Shown here: positions 1 to 8,136 of the stretch, piece by piece
How positions within the stretch are numbered: the first letter of the stretch is position 1
How the letters are laid out: the number at the start of each line of letters is the position of its first letter
NCBI GenBank assembly: GCA_029887795.1
Contig: JARXPE010000013.1
Location: 1 to 34,884, forward strand
Direction of reading: 5' to 3'
Source: Thermoproteota archaeon
Lineage (GTDB): Archaea > Thermoproteota > Methanomethylicia > Methanomethylicales > Methanomethylicaceae
DNA length: 34,884 bases
The notes under the pieces: model-generated
The model's database searches: none
What the model was told of the DNA's origin: nothing
The model's input: the letters and a program-made list of their open reading frames with translations, nothing else
Program-made: the position numbers and the translations under genes

Positions 1-75
1 GTATTATTTAGATTTATTCGTGAACTATTCACGGTACAATCATAATTTGTTTGTAACTATATACGCGGCTCAAAT

Positions 76-81
76 TATATA
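76..81 (+). promoter_or_regulatory. TATA-like box of tRNA-Arg
   Basis: TATATA lies in an AT-rich stretch about 45 bases before the tRNA. With the usual archaeal distance of about 25 bases, transcription would start near 103, giving a short leader that RNase P would remove. Positions 1-121 hold nothing else I can support. Confidence 0.45.
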
Positions 82-121
82 ACAAAAAGGTTTAATTCTA
101 GATCGAATTCCTGTCCAATTG

Positions 122-196
122 GGGCCCGTGGCGCAGACTGGATAGCGCGTCGGCCTTCTAAGTCGATGGTCGAGGGTTCAAATCCCTCCGGGCCCG
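122..196 (+). tRNA. tRNA-Arg (anticodon TCT)
   Basis: Full cloverleaf with no intron. The acceptor stem GGGCCCG (122-128) pairs with CGGGCCC (189-195), and the discriminator is G196. The D stem is GCGC/GCGC (131-134/145-148). The anticodon stem TCGGC/GTCGA (150-154/162-166, one G-T pair) encloses loop CTTCTAA, so the anticodon is TCT at 157-159 and reads AGA. The T stem GAGGG/CCCTC encloses loop TTCAAAT. No CCA is encoded after the discriminator. Confidence 0.96.
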
Positions 197-282
197 CTTT
201 GTTACTATCTTTAAAATGAGATTCACATCAAACATATACCACAAATTTTTAGCCATGTTCGCTTGACATATGATCAAAACTG

Positions 283-1803
283 GTGTACACCTTGAACGCC
301 GAAAAAGTTCGGTTAGCACGATCCGCCATCTATCTTGCTGCACAAAACGTGGTATCAACCATATCTGGCATATTGTATTTTGCTTTCGCTGCTAGACTTC
401 TGCCCACCATAGCTGATCTCGGTGAAGTCTCTGCCATAACAATGTTTTCAGGTTTGCTTTTAACAGTAATGATCTTGGCATTACCTTCTGCGGTCTCCAA
501 GTATTACTCTGAACTTCTTGGGAAAAACCTCCCTTCTGATGCAATTGGTGTCGCATATACTGGGTTTAAAATTGGCACACTTCTGGCTCTCGTCGGTGGC
601 GGGTCTTGTTTTTTATTCGCCCCTATTATATCCTTGATGCTTTTTGGAAGCGAAGCAGAGGCATTCTTTTTCAGACTGCTGGCTTTGGATGTTGTAGCGG
701 TATTTATTTCCCAGTTCTCTTCTTCAGTGCTCTATGGCTCTCAAAGGTTCAAGGAACTTTCTGTCAGCTCCATAATCTCCAACTCGATCAGGACGGCCGC
801 AACGATATCTTTTCTATTACTAGGTTTTGGGATAACTGGAATAATTTTGGGATGGATAATTGCTGACTTTCTTTATCTTTGTCTATCTTTATTATTTTGC
901 CGTGACCTAATAAGAAAGATGCATGGATCATTCCCACTGTCTACCCTATTGAAATACTCTACCCCAATATACGGATCAAACATACTGAGCTATCTTCAAT
1001 CCACTATAGATCGGTACATCGTTCTTGGGTTAGTTGGTGCTCAAGTCCTTGGAATTTACTCCCCGGCAACCACTGCCGTTCTTTACATATCCTCGCTCCC
1101 TGGAGCCTTGGCATCTGCAATATTTCCTCGTGCCTCGGGTCTTTTTGGGAAGGGCGATATGCGTGGCATAATGAGAACAACAAATGTCGCATCAAGATAC
1201 TCTGCCATAATATACTCTCCCATGGCTTTTGGACTGGTTGCTACGGCCCTGCCCACAATAGATCTTTTTGCCGGATCAAGATACATTGAAGGAGCGCCAG
1301 CATTGGCGATAATGGCTGCCGCATCTGTAGTGCTGTCGCTCCATCACGTCGTCTCTACTTACATAGCCTCCATAGGGAGGACTTTTGCCTTTTTCGTCTC
1401 TCAAGCAACTGCCATATTGGCATGCTCCTTTGTTTCTATCTTGTTTATACCCCAATTCGGGGCAATAGGGGCTGCTATCGGAAGAAGCGCACTCATCTTG
1501 GTAAACTTTCTGACCATGCTCATATATGTAAAGTCGGAAATACATGACCTAATAGACTGGAGATCTTTCTTCACTTCACTTGTCACTTCGTCAATTATGT
1601 CATTATTTGTATACATTTTTGTATGGGAGTTTTATTCAAAATATCTGCTACCTGTCTACATTCTTGTTGGTTTTATTGTTTATTTAATAATACTCAAGGC
1701 TCTAAAAATTATGAACAATTCTGATTTAGAGTTATTGATTGCTTTTGTTCCCCAGCACCTTAAAGGCATCGCCTATCGCTTTGGACGTTTCCTGACCTCT
1801 TAA
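283..1803 (+). CDS. Polysaccharide-type flippase (MOP/Wzx-like)
   Basis: This 506-residue protein is almost entirely hydrophobic. It has about 12-14 predicted membrane spans with short charged loops, and the length and layout fit the MOP exporter superfamily (RfbX/Wzx flippases that move lipid-linked oligosaccharides across the membrane). The N-terminal part, with LYFAFAARLLPTIADLG and later SAVSKYYSELLGK, resembles the typical flippase start. The chosen start is GTG 283; TTG 292 is a possible alternative, and no clear ribosome binding site is seen. It stands between tRNA-Arg and a convergent gene. A glycosyltransferase lies 1.2 kb downstream, which suits a role in surface glycan or N-glycan assembly, but the two are not in one operon. 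The substrate cannot be told. Confidence 0.82.
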   Translation: MYTLNAEKVRLARSAIYLAAQNVVSTISGILYFAFAARLLPTIADLGEVSAITMFSGLLLTVMILALPSAVSKYYSELLGKNLPSDAIGVAYTGFKIGTLLALVGGGSCFLFAPIISLMLFGSEAEAFFFRLLALDVVAVFISQFSSSVLYGSQRFKELSVSSIISNSIRTAATISFLLLGFGITGIILGWIIADFLYLCLSLLFCRDLIRKMHGSFPLSTLLKYSTPIYGSNILSYLQSTIDRYIVLGLVGAQVLGIYSPATTAVLYISSLPGALASAIFPRASGLFGKGDMRGIMRTTNVASRYSAIIYSPMAFGLVATALPTIDLFAGSRYIEGAPALAIMAAASVVLSLHHVVSTYIASIGRTFAFFVSQATAILACSFVSILFIPQFGAIGAAIGRSALILVNFLTMLIYVKSEIHDLIDWRSFFTSLVTSSIMSLFVYIFVWEFYSKYLLPVYILVGFIVYLIILKALKIMNNSDLELLIAFVPQHLKGIAYRFGRFLTS

Positions 1804-1846
1804 ACAATTTTGATCTGATTTTTAATTATGCAATTTTACACAATCG

Positions 1847-2905
1847 CTAAAAAATGCGAATTGAAATCAAATCTTCTTTTAGAACCTCTCTTACTCTCTC
1901 TTTGATGCTATCTAAACCTCCCTCGCAAAACGGTTCAAATTCGAAGATTTGCTCGAATATTCTCTTACCTCCATCATCGTCGCTTTTAACCTTTAAAATC
2001 ATCGACCCTTGAGCGATTTCTCCTTCCTGAATAAGTCCCTCGGCATCTCCATCAATAATCCCGATTATGGGGATCCCGAATCTACTGAGTACGTCTCCTA
2101 CAATTGCAGTCGTATCATCTCCAACAGTAACCGCAGCACACACGCCTTCATCCAGTAATTTTAAAACCTCATATCCTGCATGCTCTACGTAGGCTACCTT
2201 CTTACTGATTTTGGCACTCGGTTTTATTCTTCTTTTATTCTTGACGTTATACCTCAAAACTTTGATGGTATCTATTTTCACATTGGACAGTTCTATTCTT
2301 CCCAACTTCTCAACCCCGTGCCTCTTAATGGTGGCTCCCTTTATATCGACTATATTCCCATTTTCAGAGACCACCACAACATCCTTAGTCTCTGCCTTGC
2401 CGACCACTATGTTATTTATTAGTATCCAATCACCTGGTGAGACTGCCAAGATTCTTCTAAATTCCTTTCCGTCTTCTTTCCAAAAAGTTATACCAAAATC
2501 CTTACCTTCCTTGAACTCGAATTTCAGATCCTCGGATAATCTGCATGCAAATTCTCTTGCCCTTTCGCCCCAAAAAGCTATGACTCTGCTATTGGTCTCT
2601 ACACCCACCATGGGCAAAGCTATTCTTTTATATAGATGCCAGCTGTCTGCCATCATCCTTTCTACATCACTTGTATGCATCACATTCACAATAATGTCAA
2701 ACCGATTAATTTTGACCCAATCGCTGAACTTTTCTCTTATAATTTTCACTTCTCTCTCAAGTTGAGCGTCCATCATTGCAACCGCGCCAATTGTGCCGCC
2801 TACTATAGCGACAGAATCACCATATTTTTTTATTACTGAAAGTATTCTATTTGCCCAACCTTCGTCGAACACTCCTGGCATGTGGAGTCGCAGGCAAATT
2901 TTCAT
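1847..2905 (-). CDS. Conserved archaeal protein, DUF2117-like
   Basis: A 352-residue soluble protein. The N-terminal part (KICLRLHMPGVFDEGWANRIL, then VAIVGGTIGAVAMMDAQLE) and a glycine/aspartate-rich segment near residues 265-295 (VGDDTTAIVGDVLSRFGIPI followed by IGIIDGD) recall DUF2117, a family of unknown function found mainly in methanogenic archaea. I assign this from memory of the family, so it is a suggestion. The IIDGD segment looks like a TOPRIM- or nucleotide-binding-like beta-strand/loop, which is inference only. The start is ATG 2905, with GGTGAT four bases upstream. It converges with the flippase and diverges from the glycosyltransferase. No signal peptide or membrane span is seen. 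Confidence 0.65.
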   Translation of the reverse strand: MKICLRLHMPGVFDEGWANRILSVIKKYGDSVAIVGGTIGAVAMMDAQLEREVKIIREKFSDWVKINRFDIIVNVMHTSDVERMMADSWHLYKRIALPMVGVETNSRVIAFWGERAREFACRLSEDLKFEFKEGKDFGITFWKEDGKEFRRILAVSPGDWILINNIVVGKAETKDVVVVSENGNIVDIKGATIKRHGVEKLGRIELSNVKIDTIKVLRYNVKNKRRIKPSAKISKKVAYVEHAGYEVLKLLDEGVCAAVTVGDDTTAIVGDVLSRFGIPIIGIIDGDAEGLIQEGEIAQGSMILKVKSDDDGGKRIFEQIFEFEPFCEGGLDSIKERVREVLKEDLISIRIF

Positions 2906-2993
2906 GAAATCACCAGCAACCTCAAATTTTTACTGTCCTAGCAAAGATAAAGAAATAAACCAAGGAATATATGCTCTTTTATGTGTGTCTCCT

Positions 2994-3695
2994 TTGGTAA
3001 AGCTGTCGGTAATAATTCCTACATATAATGAGGAAAAAGGTATAGAGGAGACTCTCAAATCCATATCCTCGCAGACCCTTCCTAGGAGTGACTATGAGAT
3101 AATTGTGGTGGATGGCGGTAGTACTGATAGGACCGTTGAGATCGCCTCAAAATACGCAGATTTGATTGTACAGCAGAAGAGCAGGGGCGTAGGTGGCGCT
3201 AGGAATGATGGGGTAGCAGTTGCTCGCGGTAGGATCGTAATTCACACAGATGCAGATGTAATTGTTAGGAGTGACTGGTTAAAACAGATCCTTTCCCATT
3301 TTTCCTCTGATATTGTGGCAGTGTGCGGTCCGGACGAACCCTTAGAATCAGATGCTAAATATCGCATCCTTTACTCTTTAATCAACTTAATTTCATTATT
3401 TGCTTATAAAATAGGAATAGTTTGGACTAGGGGGACCAATACTGCGGTCCTCAAAGATGTATTTTTAAAGGTGGGTGGTTATACAGATTATCCACTCTGT
3501 GATGATGGCGAGTTAGGCTTAAGGTTGAAAAAAATCGGGAAAGTTATCTATTCACCAAAAATAGGAGTGAAGATGTCAGCCCGAAGATTCAAAAAATATG
3601 GGATATTAAGAGTTGTAAAAGAATGGATCAGGGGAGATTTGATGATTTTTATGGGTAAAAGAACTGTTGGAAAATATCATAAGGAATCCTATTAG
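2994..3695 (+). CDS. Glycosyltransferase family 2
   Basis: A GT-A fold transferase of about 233 residues. It opens with the hallmark SVIIPTYNEEKGIEETLKS, followed by EIIVVDGGSTD (nucleotide binding). The DADV motif in HTDADVIV is the metal-binding DXD. TRGTNTAVLK and CDDGELGLRLKKIG correspond to the acceptor side. It would transfer a sugar from an NDP- or dolichyl-linked donor in the cytoplasm; the substrate is unknown. There is no C-terminal membrane domain, unlike dolichol-phosphate mannosyltransferases with anchors. I chose TTG 2994 (Met-Val-Lys-Leu-Ser...). GTG 2985 and ATG 2904 are in frame, but the residues before 2985 are not family-like and run into the start of the divergent gene. 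Confidence 0.85.
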   Translation: MVKLSVIIPTYNEEKGIEETLKSISSQTLPRSDYEIIVVDGGSTDRTVEIASKYADLIVQQKSRGVGGARNDGVAVARGRIVIHTDADVIVRSDWLKQILSHFSSDIVAVCGPDEPLESDAKYRILYSLINLISLFAYKIGIVWTRGTNTAVLKDVFLKVGGYTDYPLCDDGELGLRLKKIGKVIYSPKIGVKMSARRFKKYGILRVVKEWIRGDLMIFMGKRTVGKYHKESY

Positions 3696-3742
3696 TATAC
3701 TATCCACGTCATCATTGAGTTATTTTACCTTTTCAAACAAAA

Positions 3743-3752
3743 TTTAAAAATA
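3743..3752 (+). promoter_or_regulatory. TATA box of the MscS-type channel gene
   Basis: TTTAAAAATA is centred about 26 bases before ATG 3774. The predicted transcription start would be at or next to the start codon, so the mRNA is probably leaderless; no Shine-Dalgarno site is seen. Confidence 0.55.
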
Positions 3753-3773
3753 TACAAAGATAGCAGGTAATGA

Positions 3774-4649
3774 ATGGTTAAAATGGAACTAAGTATAATC
3801 TCTGATCAATTTTGGCACATAATGATCTTATTATTTGGTTATGGACTCACGCTTGTAATAGTCTTATTCTTGGACAAAATAATCAAAAAATGGATTGAAA
3901 GAATGATAATTAGGTCCCCCTCATTGAAGACCTCTTTTGTCTTCTTGAGGAGAATCCTGCTTATCTTTGTCATAATTATCGGCGTCTCTTTTGTGACTTT
4001 TACAGCATTTCCCGAGCTTGGTCCCGCGATAGCTTCACTTTTTATCGCAGCTGGATTTGCTTCCATAGTCGTCGGCTTAGCAGCACAGGCGACTCTATCA
4101 AATCTCATTGCTGGAGTAATGATTTCACTATCACAACCGATAAGACTTGATGATGCCGTATTATTCAGGAATGAGTTTTGTTTTGTTGAGGATTTGACCC
4201 TCATGTATACCATCCTTCGAACATGGGATAATAGGCGACTAATTGTTCCAAATAATATCCTTCAATCCGAAGTCATAGTAAACTATTCTGCAAAGGATCC
4301 AACAAAATTAGTTCCTATTTTTGTAGACATCTCTCATGATGCTGATGTGGATCTAGCTATGAACATAATGGTTGATTTGGCAAAAAGGCATCCAGATTGC
4401 CTCCCCATCGGTGATCTTCCAAATGTTGTGGTTATGGAAATAAACGAGAACGGAGTCAGACTTAGGCTTCTCAGCAGGGCTAAAGATCAACCTACTGCAT
4501 TTAGGATGGCTCGTGATTTATTAAGAGAGATAAAGAAAGAATTTGCGGCTAAAGGGATAGAAATAGCCTATCCTAGAAGATATGTGAGATTAGATCCAAA
4601 GACTTTTTGTACCGAAAGTAAACCATCAGAGACGTGCAAGAAAACCTAA
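3774..4649 (+). CDS. Small-conductance mechanosensitive channel (MscS family)
   Basis: A 291-residue protein that opens under membrane tension to release solutes in osmotic downshock. Two N-terminal spans (about residues 10-32 and 55-80) precede the pore-lining helix, which is rich in Gly and Ala (FIAAGFASIVVGLAAQATLS) and leads into NLIAGVMISLSQPIRLDD. The beta domain that follows keeps the family pattern TWDNRRLIVPNNILQSEVIVNYS. A C-terminal alpha/beta domain ends in a short polar tail. The length matches the E. coli MscS class (about 286). It appears to be transcribed alone from the TATA box at 3743. ATG 3783 is an alternative start three codons in. Confidence 0.92.
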   Translation: MVKMELSIISDQFWHIMILLFGYGLTLVIVLFLDKIIKKWIERMIIRSPSLKTSFVFLRRILLIFVIIIGVSFVTFTAFPELGPAIASLFIAAGFASIVVGLAAQATLSNLIAGVMISLSQPIRLDDAVLFRNEFCFVEDLTLMYTILRTWDNRRLIVPNNILQSEVIVNYSAKDPTKLVPIFVDISHDADVDLAMNIMVDLAKRHPDCLPIGDLPNVVVMEINENGVRLRLLSRAKDQPTAFRMARDLLREIKKEFAAKGIEIAYPRRYVRLDPKTFCTESKPSETCKKT

Positions 4650-4756
4650 CATTTGGCCTCCAACAAATAGCTTATTTATTAATCTCCATTTTAATGATAA
4701 ATAATGCTAAATAAAATGGTAAATCTATTCATTCTTTATTAAGCATATCAAAAAAT

Positions 4757-4768
4757 CTTAAATATATC
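4757..4768 (+). promoter_or_regulatory. TATA box of the symporter operon
   Basis: CTTAAATATATC is centred about 35 bases before ATG 4798. The expected transcription start is near 4788, leaving a leader of about ten bases. The 148-base stretch 4650-4797 holds only this. Confidence 0.5.
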
Positions 4769-4797
4769 ATATTTTCCATCCCCGTTTGGGTGTTACA

Positions 4798-4980
4798 ATG
4801 ATATCTACATTGGTTTTGCTTTTTGTAGCTCTTATACCGAACGCGACCTCAGTGGATCCTTGGCAGACTTGGGCAATAATGTTCTTTTGGCCTATTCTAT
4901 GGCTTGTCTTGGCATTTATTGCGTGGGGCATTCTCAGGCGCAGGGAGAGACAAGAAGAGCTTAAATCAGGGGAGGCATGA
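4798..4980 (+). CDS. Small membrane companion of the sodium:solute symporter
   Basis: A 60-residue protein with two hydrophobic segments (about residues 2-13 and 21-43) and a positively charged, cytoplasm-like tail GILRRRERQEEL. It ends three bases before the symporter start, so the two are surely co-transcribed. Small two-span proteins of this sort (DUF485, DUF997, DUF3311 and DUF4212 types) sit just upstream of SSS-family transporters in many prokaryotes, where they are presumed to be partner subunits. Assignment here rests on position, size and topology rather than a recognised signature. The start is ATG 4798; an in-frame TTG at 4786 is upstream and closer to the expected transcript start. 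Confidence 0.72.
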   Translation: MISTLVLLFVALIPNATSVDPWQTWAIMFFWPILWLVLAFIAWGILRRRERQEELKSGEA

Positions 4981-4983
4981 GCC

Positions 4984-6600
4984 ATGGCTGAGGTATTTCA
5001 CATAGAAGCACTGATCGGCTGGGCAGTCTATTTGATTATAATGGTCATAATAGGCATATGGTCCTCGAAATTTATTAGGAAGCTCGAGGACTTCACTGTT
5101 GCTGGCAGGAAGGGTGGCGCCTTTCTTGTAGGTCTGAGCCATGGTGCTGGTTCGATGAGCGGATTCATGTTCGTTGGATTACCTGGTTATGCCTACACGG
5201 AGGGTGCATTCGCTTTTTGGTACGAGGCTGGAGATGCGGGAGGCGGTTTCTGGAACTTCACTTTCTTAGGGCGGAGAATGAGGACTCTTGCTGCAAGGTT
5301 AGGAGCAGTGACACCTGTCGATTTACTCTCAAAGAGATTCCCCTCAAGAGCTACATCGGCTGTTGGCGGTATAATAACTGCGATATTCTGCTGGGTATAC
5401 TTGCTTGCACAGATTATTGCTGCTGGTAAGATGGCTCAGCTGTTATTGGGCGTTCCTTATCAATGGGGCGTCATAGTGGGCGGCATTGTGGTACTCATCT
5501 ATGTAGCTTTGGGTGGTCTTCTCGCGGTTATGCTGACTAACGCCTTGCAAGCCTCCATCATGTTAATCGGGGCTGTTGTTGGTTTAGTTGTTGGCTTCTC
5601 GCTGGTGGGCGGACTCGGAGGACTTACTGACAAACTCATGGCAATAAACCCCACTATACTCTCCGTCTGGGGCACAAATAACATGTACTATGGGCAATAC
5701 GGGGAGATTCTAGGCTCTCTGCTGATATATATGATCGGCTATATTGGTCTACCACACATCGTCATCTTTCACATGTCGGGGAAGAGCGTTAAGGCAATAA
5801 CCAATTCAATCGTCATAAACGTTATATGGGCAGTCATATTCACTTACGCATGTGTCTTTCTGGGACTCTTTGCAATTGTACTGCTCCCAGGACTATCTGA
5901 CCCAGAGCTTGCTGCTGCAACGTTCTTCTACACGTTTACCAATCCGTGGCTGGCTGGATTCTTATTAGCGGCAGTCTATGCTGCTATTATGAGTACCGCT
6001 GACACCCTCTCATTGACATCTGCGTCTGCTCTGATTAATGATCTTTATGTTCGGTACATAAACCCCAAGCTGGACGACAAGACTAGAATGCGTTGGACTC
6101 AGATCTTGGTTTTGATTATAGGCCTCATTGCGATAGCTGTTGCTTTGATACCTGGCGGCAGTGTATTTACCGCAGTTGTTTCTGCATTTGGCGTTTTAGG
6201 ATGTGCATTCCTTACAACAAACCTATCAGCCGTTTACTGGAAGCGCGCTACATCTGCAGGCGCACTGGCATCCATGATTGGTGGCGCTGCAACGGCAGCC
6301 CTGTGGGGTCCCTCAGGACTTCGGGCTATGACTGCAGTGCATCCATTCTTCGCGGGTCTAATTGTCTCCGTTGTGCTTATGATTGTCGTTAGTCTAGTTA
6401 CAAAGCCATTACCTCCGGAGATACAAGGTCTTGTGGACGCAAGCAAGAAACACTTCATATCTCCCTCTATAGACAAGAGGATCGAAAAGTCCTCGTCGAT
6501 AGAAACAAAAGTGGTTGCCTCCAACATATCCAAGATCTTCTCTGCTTCTCATCTTGCTCAACTAACTTCCATGCCAATATCGCTTGGTACTACGAACTGA
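4984..6600 (+). CDS. Sodium:solute symporter (SSS family)
   Basis: A 538-residue transporter with about 13 membrane spans. Seen features include the N-terminal FTVAGRKGGAFLVGLSHGAG segment typical of the family, GGLLAVMLTNALQASIMLIG (the SSS signature region near residues 177-196) and the STADTLSLTSASALINDLY motif near residue 338, which lies around the sodium site in this family. It would import an organic solute coupled to sodium. The substrate is not readable: pantothenate, proline and acetate or other carboxylate carriers share this framework. The upstream small membrane protein is a likely partner. A GGGGAGG stretch at about 4970 is the ribosome binding site. Its last 43 bases overlap a convergent gene. 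Confidence 0.92.
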   Translation: MAEVFHIEALIGWAVYLIIMVIIGIWSSKFIRKLEDFTVAGRKGGAFLVGLSHGAGSMSGFMFVGLPGYAYTEGAFAFWYEAGDAGGGFWNFTFLGRRMRTLAARLGAVTPVDLLSKRFPSRATSAVGGIITAIFCWVYLLAQIIAAGKMAQLLLGVPYQWGVIVGGIVVLIYVALGGLLAVMLTNALQASIMLIGAVVGLVVGFSLVGGLGGLTDKLMAINPTILSVWGTNNMYYGQYGEILGSLLIYMIGYIGLPHIVIFHMSGKSVKAITNSIVINVIWAVIFTYACVFLGLFAIVLLPGLSDPELAAATFFYTFTNPWLAGFLLAAVYAAIMSTADTLSLTSASALINDLYVRYINPKLDDKTRMRWTQILVLIIGLIAIAVALIPGGSVFTAVVSAFGVLGCAFLTTNLSAVYWKRATSAGALASMIGGAATAALWGPSGLRAMTAVHPFFAGLIVSVVLMIVVSLVTKPLPPEIQGLVDASKKHFISPSIDKRIEKSSSIETKVVASNISKIFSASHLAQLTSMPISLGTTN

Positions 6601-7091
6601 GTTGACCCAGAAACACTATCAAGGAGCAACCAAACCCTTTTATTTTTTTTATCAGGTAGCTTGACCAGCCAAAATTGTTTGTAGATAACTCGTTTTTCCA
6701 CCGGAGTTATCTCCATCTCCTTTAACATAGTTAATCTTTTGAGCCTCTGGAAGGTTTTTTTCAAATATTCCTCGGCTCCACTAAGGGCTCTATCTTCTAA
6801 AACCTTCAAAGATAGAATTCTTTCATCATCCAACTCTTCAGACTCTAAATCGGGTTTTGATGTATAACCAACGAAACATGTTAACCCGTCCACCATTAAA
6901 TAGACGCCATCGTAAGTCTTGCTCACCCCTAAAGCCATATTAGCCTTTACTTCAAAATTGATGAGCCAATAGGGGTAATACAAAAAACCTATGTTTGCTC
7001 CAATTAACTCCTCCTCACCAATTCGCTTCTTGAGTAATTCTGTTGCCAGCTTTATATCTCTATAGAAACCCTTAACAACATTAACTTTCAT
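6558..7091 (-). CDS. Conserved hypothetical protein with YYPYW motif
   Basis: A 177-residue soluble protein that I do not recognise. It has a lysine-rich helical start, then GFLYYPYWLINFEVKANMALG followed by DGVYLMVDGLTCFVGY. YPYW followed by a beta-rich, glycine/aspartate segment recurs in several uncharacterised archaeal proteins, often fused to zinc ribbons, but no zinc ligands are present here. The C-terminal half is predicted as a helix (SGAEEYLKKTFQRLKRLTML) followed by two strands. The start is ATG 7091 with GGTGATTTC directly before it, the same leader as the DUF2117-like gene, which supports real translation. The 3' end overlaps the end of the symporter gene tail to tail. Confidence 0.7.
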   Translation of the reverse strand: MKVNVVKGFYRDIKLATELLKKRIGEEELIGANIGFLYYPYWLINFEVKANMALGVSKTYDGVYLMVDGLTCFVGYTSKPDLESEELDDERILSLKVLEDRALSGAEEYLKKTFQRLKRLTMLKEMEITPVEKRVIYKQFWLVKLPDKKNKRVWLLLDSVSGSTQFVVPSDIGMEVS

Positions 7092-7237
7092 GAAATCACC
7101 CTTTACACCAGTTTATTTTCATTAATGAGGCTCATTAATAACAGATTTGCTTAATTACTTGCCTGTCCTTTAATGATTGTAGAACTATGGTTTTGAATCA
7201 GTAAGATTTACTAAACGTCCCTCAATAACTATTGTAT

Positions 7238-7762
7238 ATGAATGTGCCAGAAATTAGGATAGTGAAGCTCGATATAACTGAGTGCGATGCCGAAGCTTTA
7301 GTTAACCCAGCAAACAGTCTCATGAGAATGGGGGGCGGAGTCGCAGGCGCCATTAAGAGAGCTGCTGGAGCTGTTGTAGAAGAAGAAGCAATGAGACATG
7401 CCCCCGTTCCTGTCGGAAGCGCAATCGCAACCTCTGCAGGTCGTTTAAAATCAAAATACATAATCCATGCTCCTACCATGGAAAAACCTGCTATGAAAAC
7501 AACAAAAAACAAAGTTCGTTCAGCCACAGCCGCTGCCTTGAAATTAGCGGAATCGCTTGGTGTCAATAGTATAGCATTCCCTGCAATGGGCGCTGGCGTG
7601 GGCGGACTCTCTATCGAAGAATCAGCAGAAGCAATGCTTGCTGCAATTCAACAACATTTTTTGATAACAGCAACCTGTTTAAAGATAATTTTTCTGGTCG
7701 GTCTAAACGATGATGCTGTAAATGCATTTAGGAACGCTCTACGGTCAATAATACTAAAATAA
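7238..7762 (+). CDS. Macro-domain (ADP-ribose-binding) protein
   Basis: A single macro domain of 174 residues. The ADP-ribose-binding elements are visible: DITECDAEALVNPANSLMRMGGGVAGAIKRAAG, with NPAN at residues 23-26 and GGGVAGAI at 32-39. The second loop is SIAFPAMGAGVGGLSIEESA near residues 111-130. Proteins of this size hydrolyse or bind ADP-ribose derivatives (ADP-ribosyl protein, O-acetyl-ADP-ribose or ADP-ribose-1''-phosphate). The last of these is a by-product of some tRNA splicing pathways, though archaeal RtcB splicing does not produce it. ATG 7238 is preferred over the in-frame TTG 7232. It seems to stand alone. No ribosome binding site is obvious. Confidence 0.9.
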   Translation: MNVPEIRIVKLDITECDAEALVNPANSLMRMGGGVAGAIKRAAGAVVEEEAMRHAPVPVGSAIATSAGRLKSKYIIHAPTMEKPAMKTTKNKVRSATAAALKLAESLGVNSIAFPAMGAGVGGLSIEESAEAMLAAIQQHFLITATCLKIIFLVGLNDDAVNAFRNALRSIILK

Positions 7763-7834
7763 TATTGAATAAAATTAACTTTTTATCTATCTGATCACCA
7801 AATACTTTTGGCAGCTTTAATGAACAGAAAATGG

Positions 7835-7909
7835 CGCCCCGACCGGGATTTGAACCCGGGTCACTGGCTCGACAGGCCAGTATTCTAGACCGGACTATAC
7901 TATCGGGGC
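7835..7909 (-). tRNA. tRNA-Asp (anticodon GTC)
   Basis: On the minus strand the acceptor GCCCCGA (7909-7903) pairs with TCGGGGC (7842-7836), and the discriminator is G. The anticodon stem CTGGC/GCCAG encloses loop CTGTCGA with anticodon GTC. The T stem CCGGG/CCCGG has loop TTCAAAT. CC follows the discriminator, but the third base is T on the RNA sense, so CCA is not fully encoded. The D stem is irregular, with a G-T pair, an A-A mismatch and a T-G pair. No intron. A TATA-like AAATAAATAA element lies about 25 bases upstream. Confidence 0.94.
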
Positions 7910-8080
7910 TCACCGAGATTTTTAATTCTTATTTATTTAACCTTATCGGCACCTATTCTTTATATATGATGATCTGATTTAAAAATTCGTCCGAGGCATT
8001 CCGCTCGTATCTGAATTAGATCGCCTTGTCAAATTAATGATATGTTCAAAATAAGAATAAGAGAATAAGAATATGAAGAT

Positions 8081-8090
8081 CTTATAAGAA
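8081..8090 (+). promoter_or_regulatory. TATA box of the HtrA-type protease gene
   Basis: CTTATAAGAA lies about 52 bases before ATG 8137, giving a predicted transcript start near 8110 and a leader of about 26 bases. AAGGTGG at 8124-8130 is the ribosome binding site, six bases before the ATG. Three ATAAGA units at 8051, 8057 and 8065 lie just upstream. Confidence 0.55.
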
Positions 8091-8136
8091 TACGTCTACA
8101 CGCCTTTAATTACTGGTTGGATTAAGGTGGCATTAT

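Noticed and set aside
2211-2765. 184-codon open frame on the plus strand
   Set aside because: It lies wholly antisense to the DUF2117-like gene and its translation is low-complexity Ser/Leu/Thr, typical of a shadow frame.
2793-2993. Longer N-terminus for the glycosyltransferase
   Set aside because: The extra residues overlap the start of the divergent gene and do not resemble a signal or family sequence; the GT2 fold begins at SVIIPTYN.
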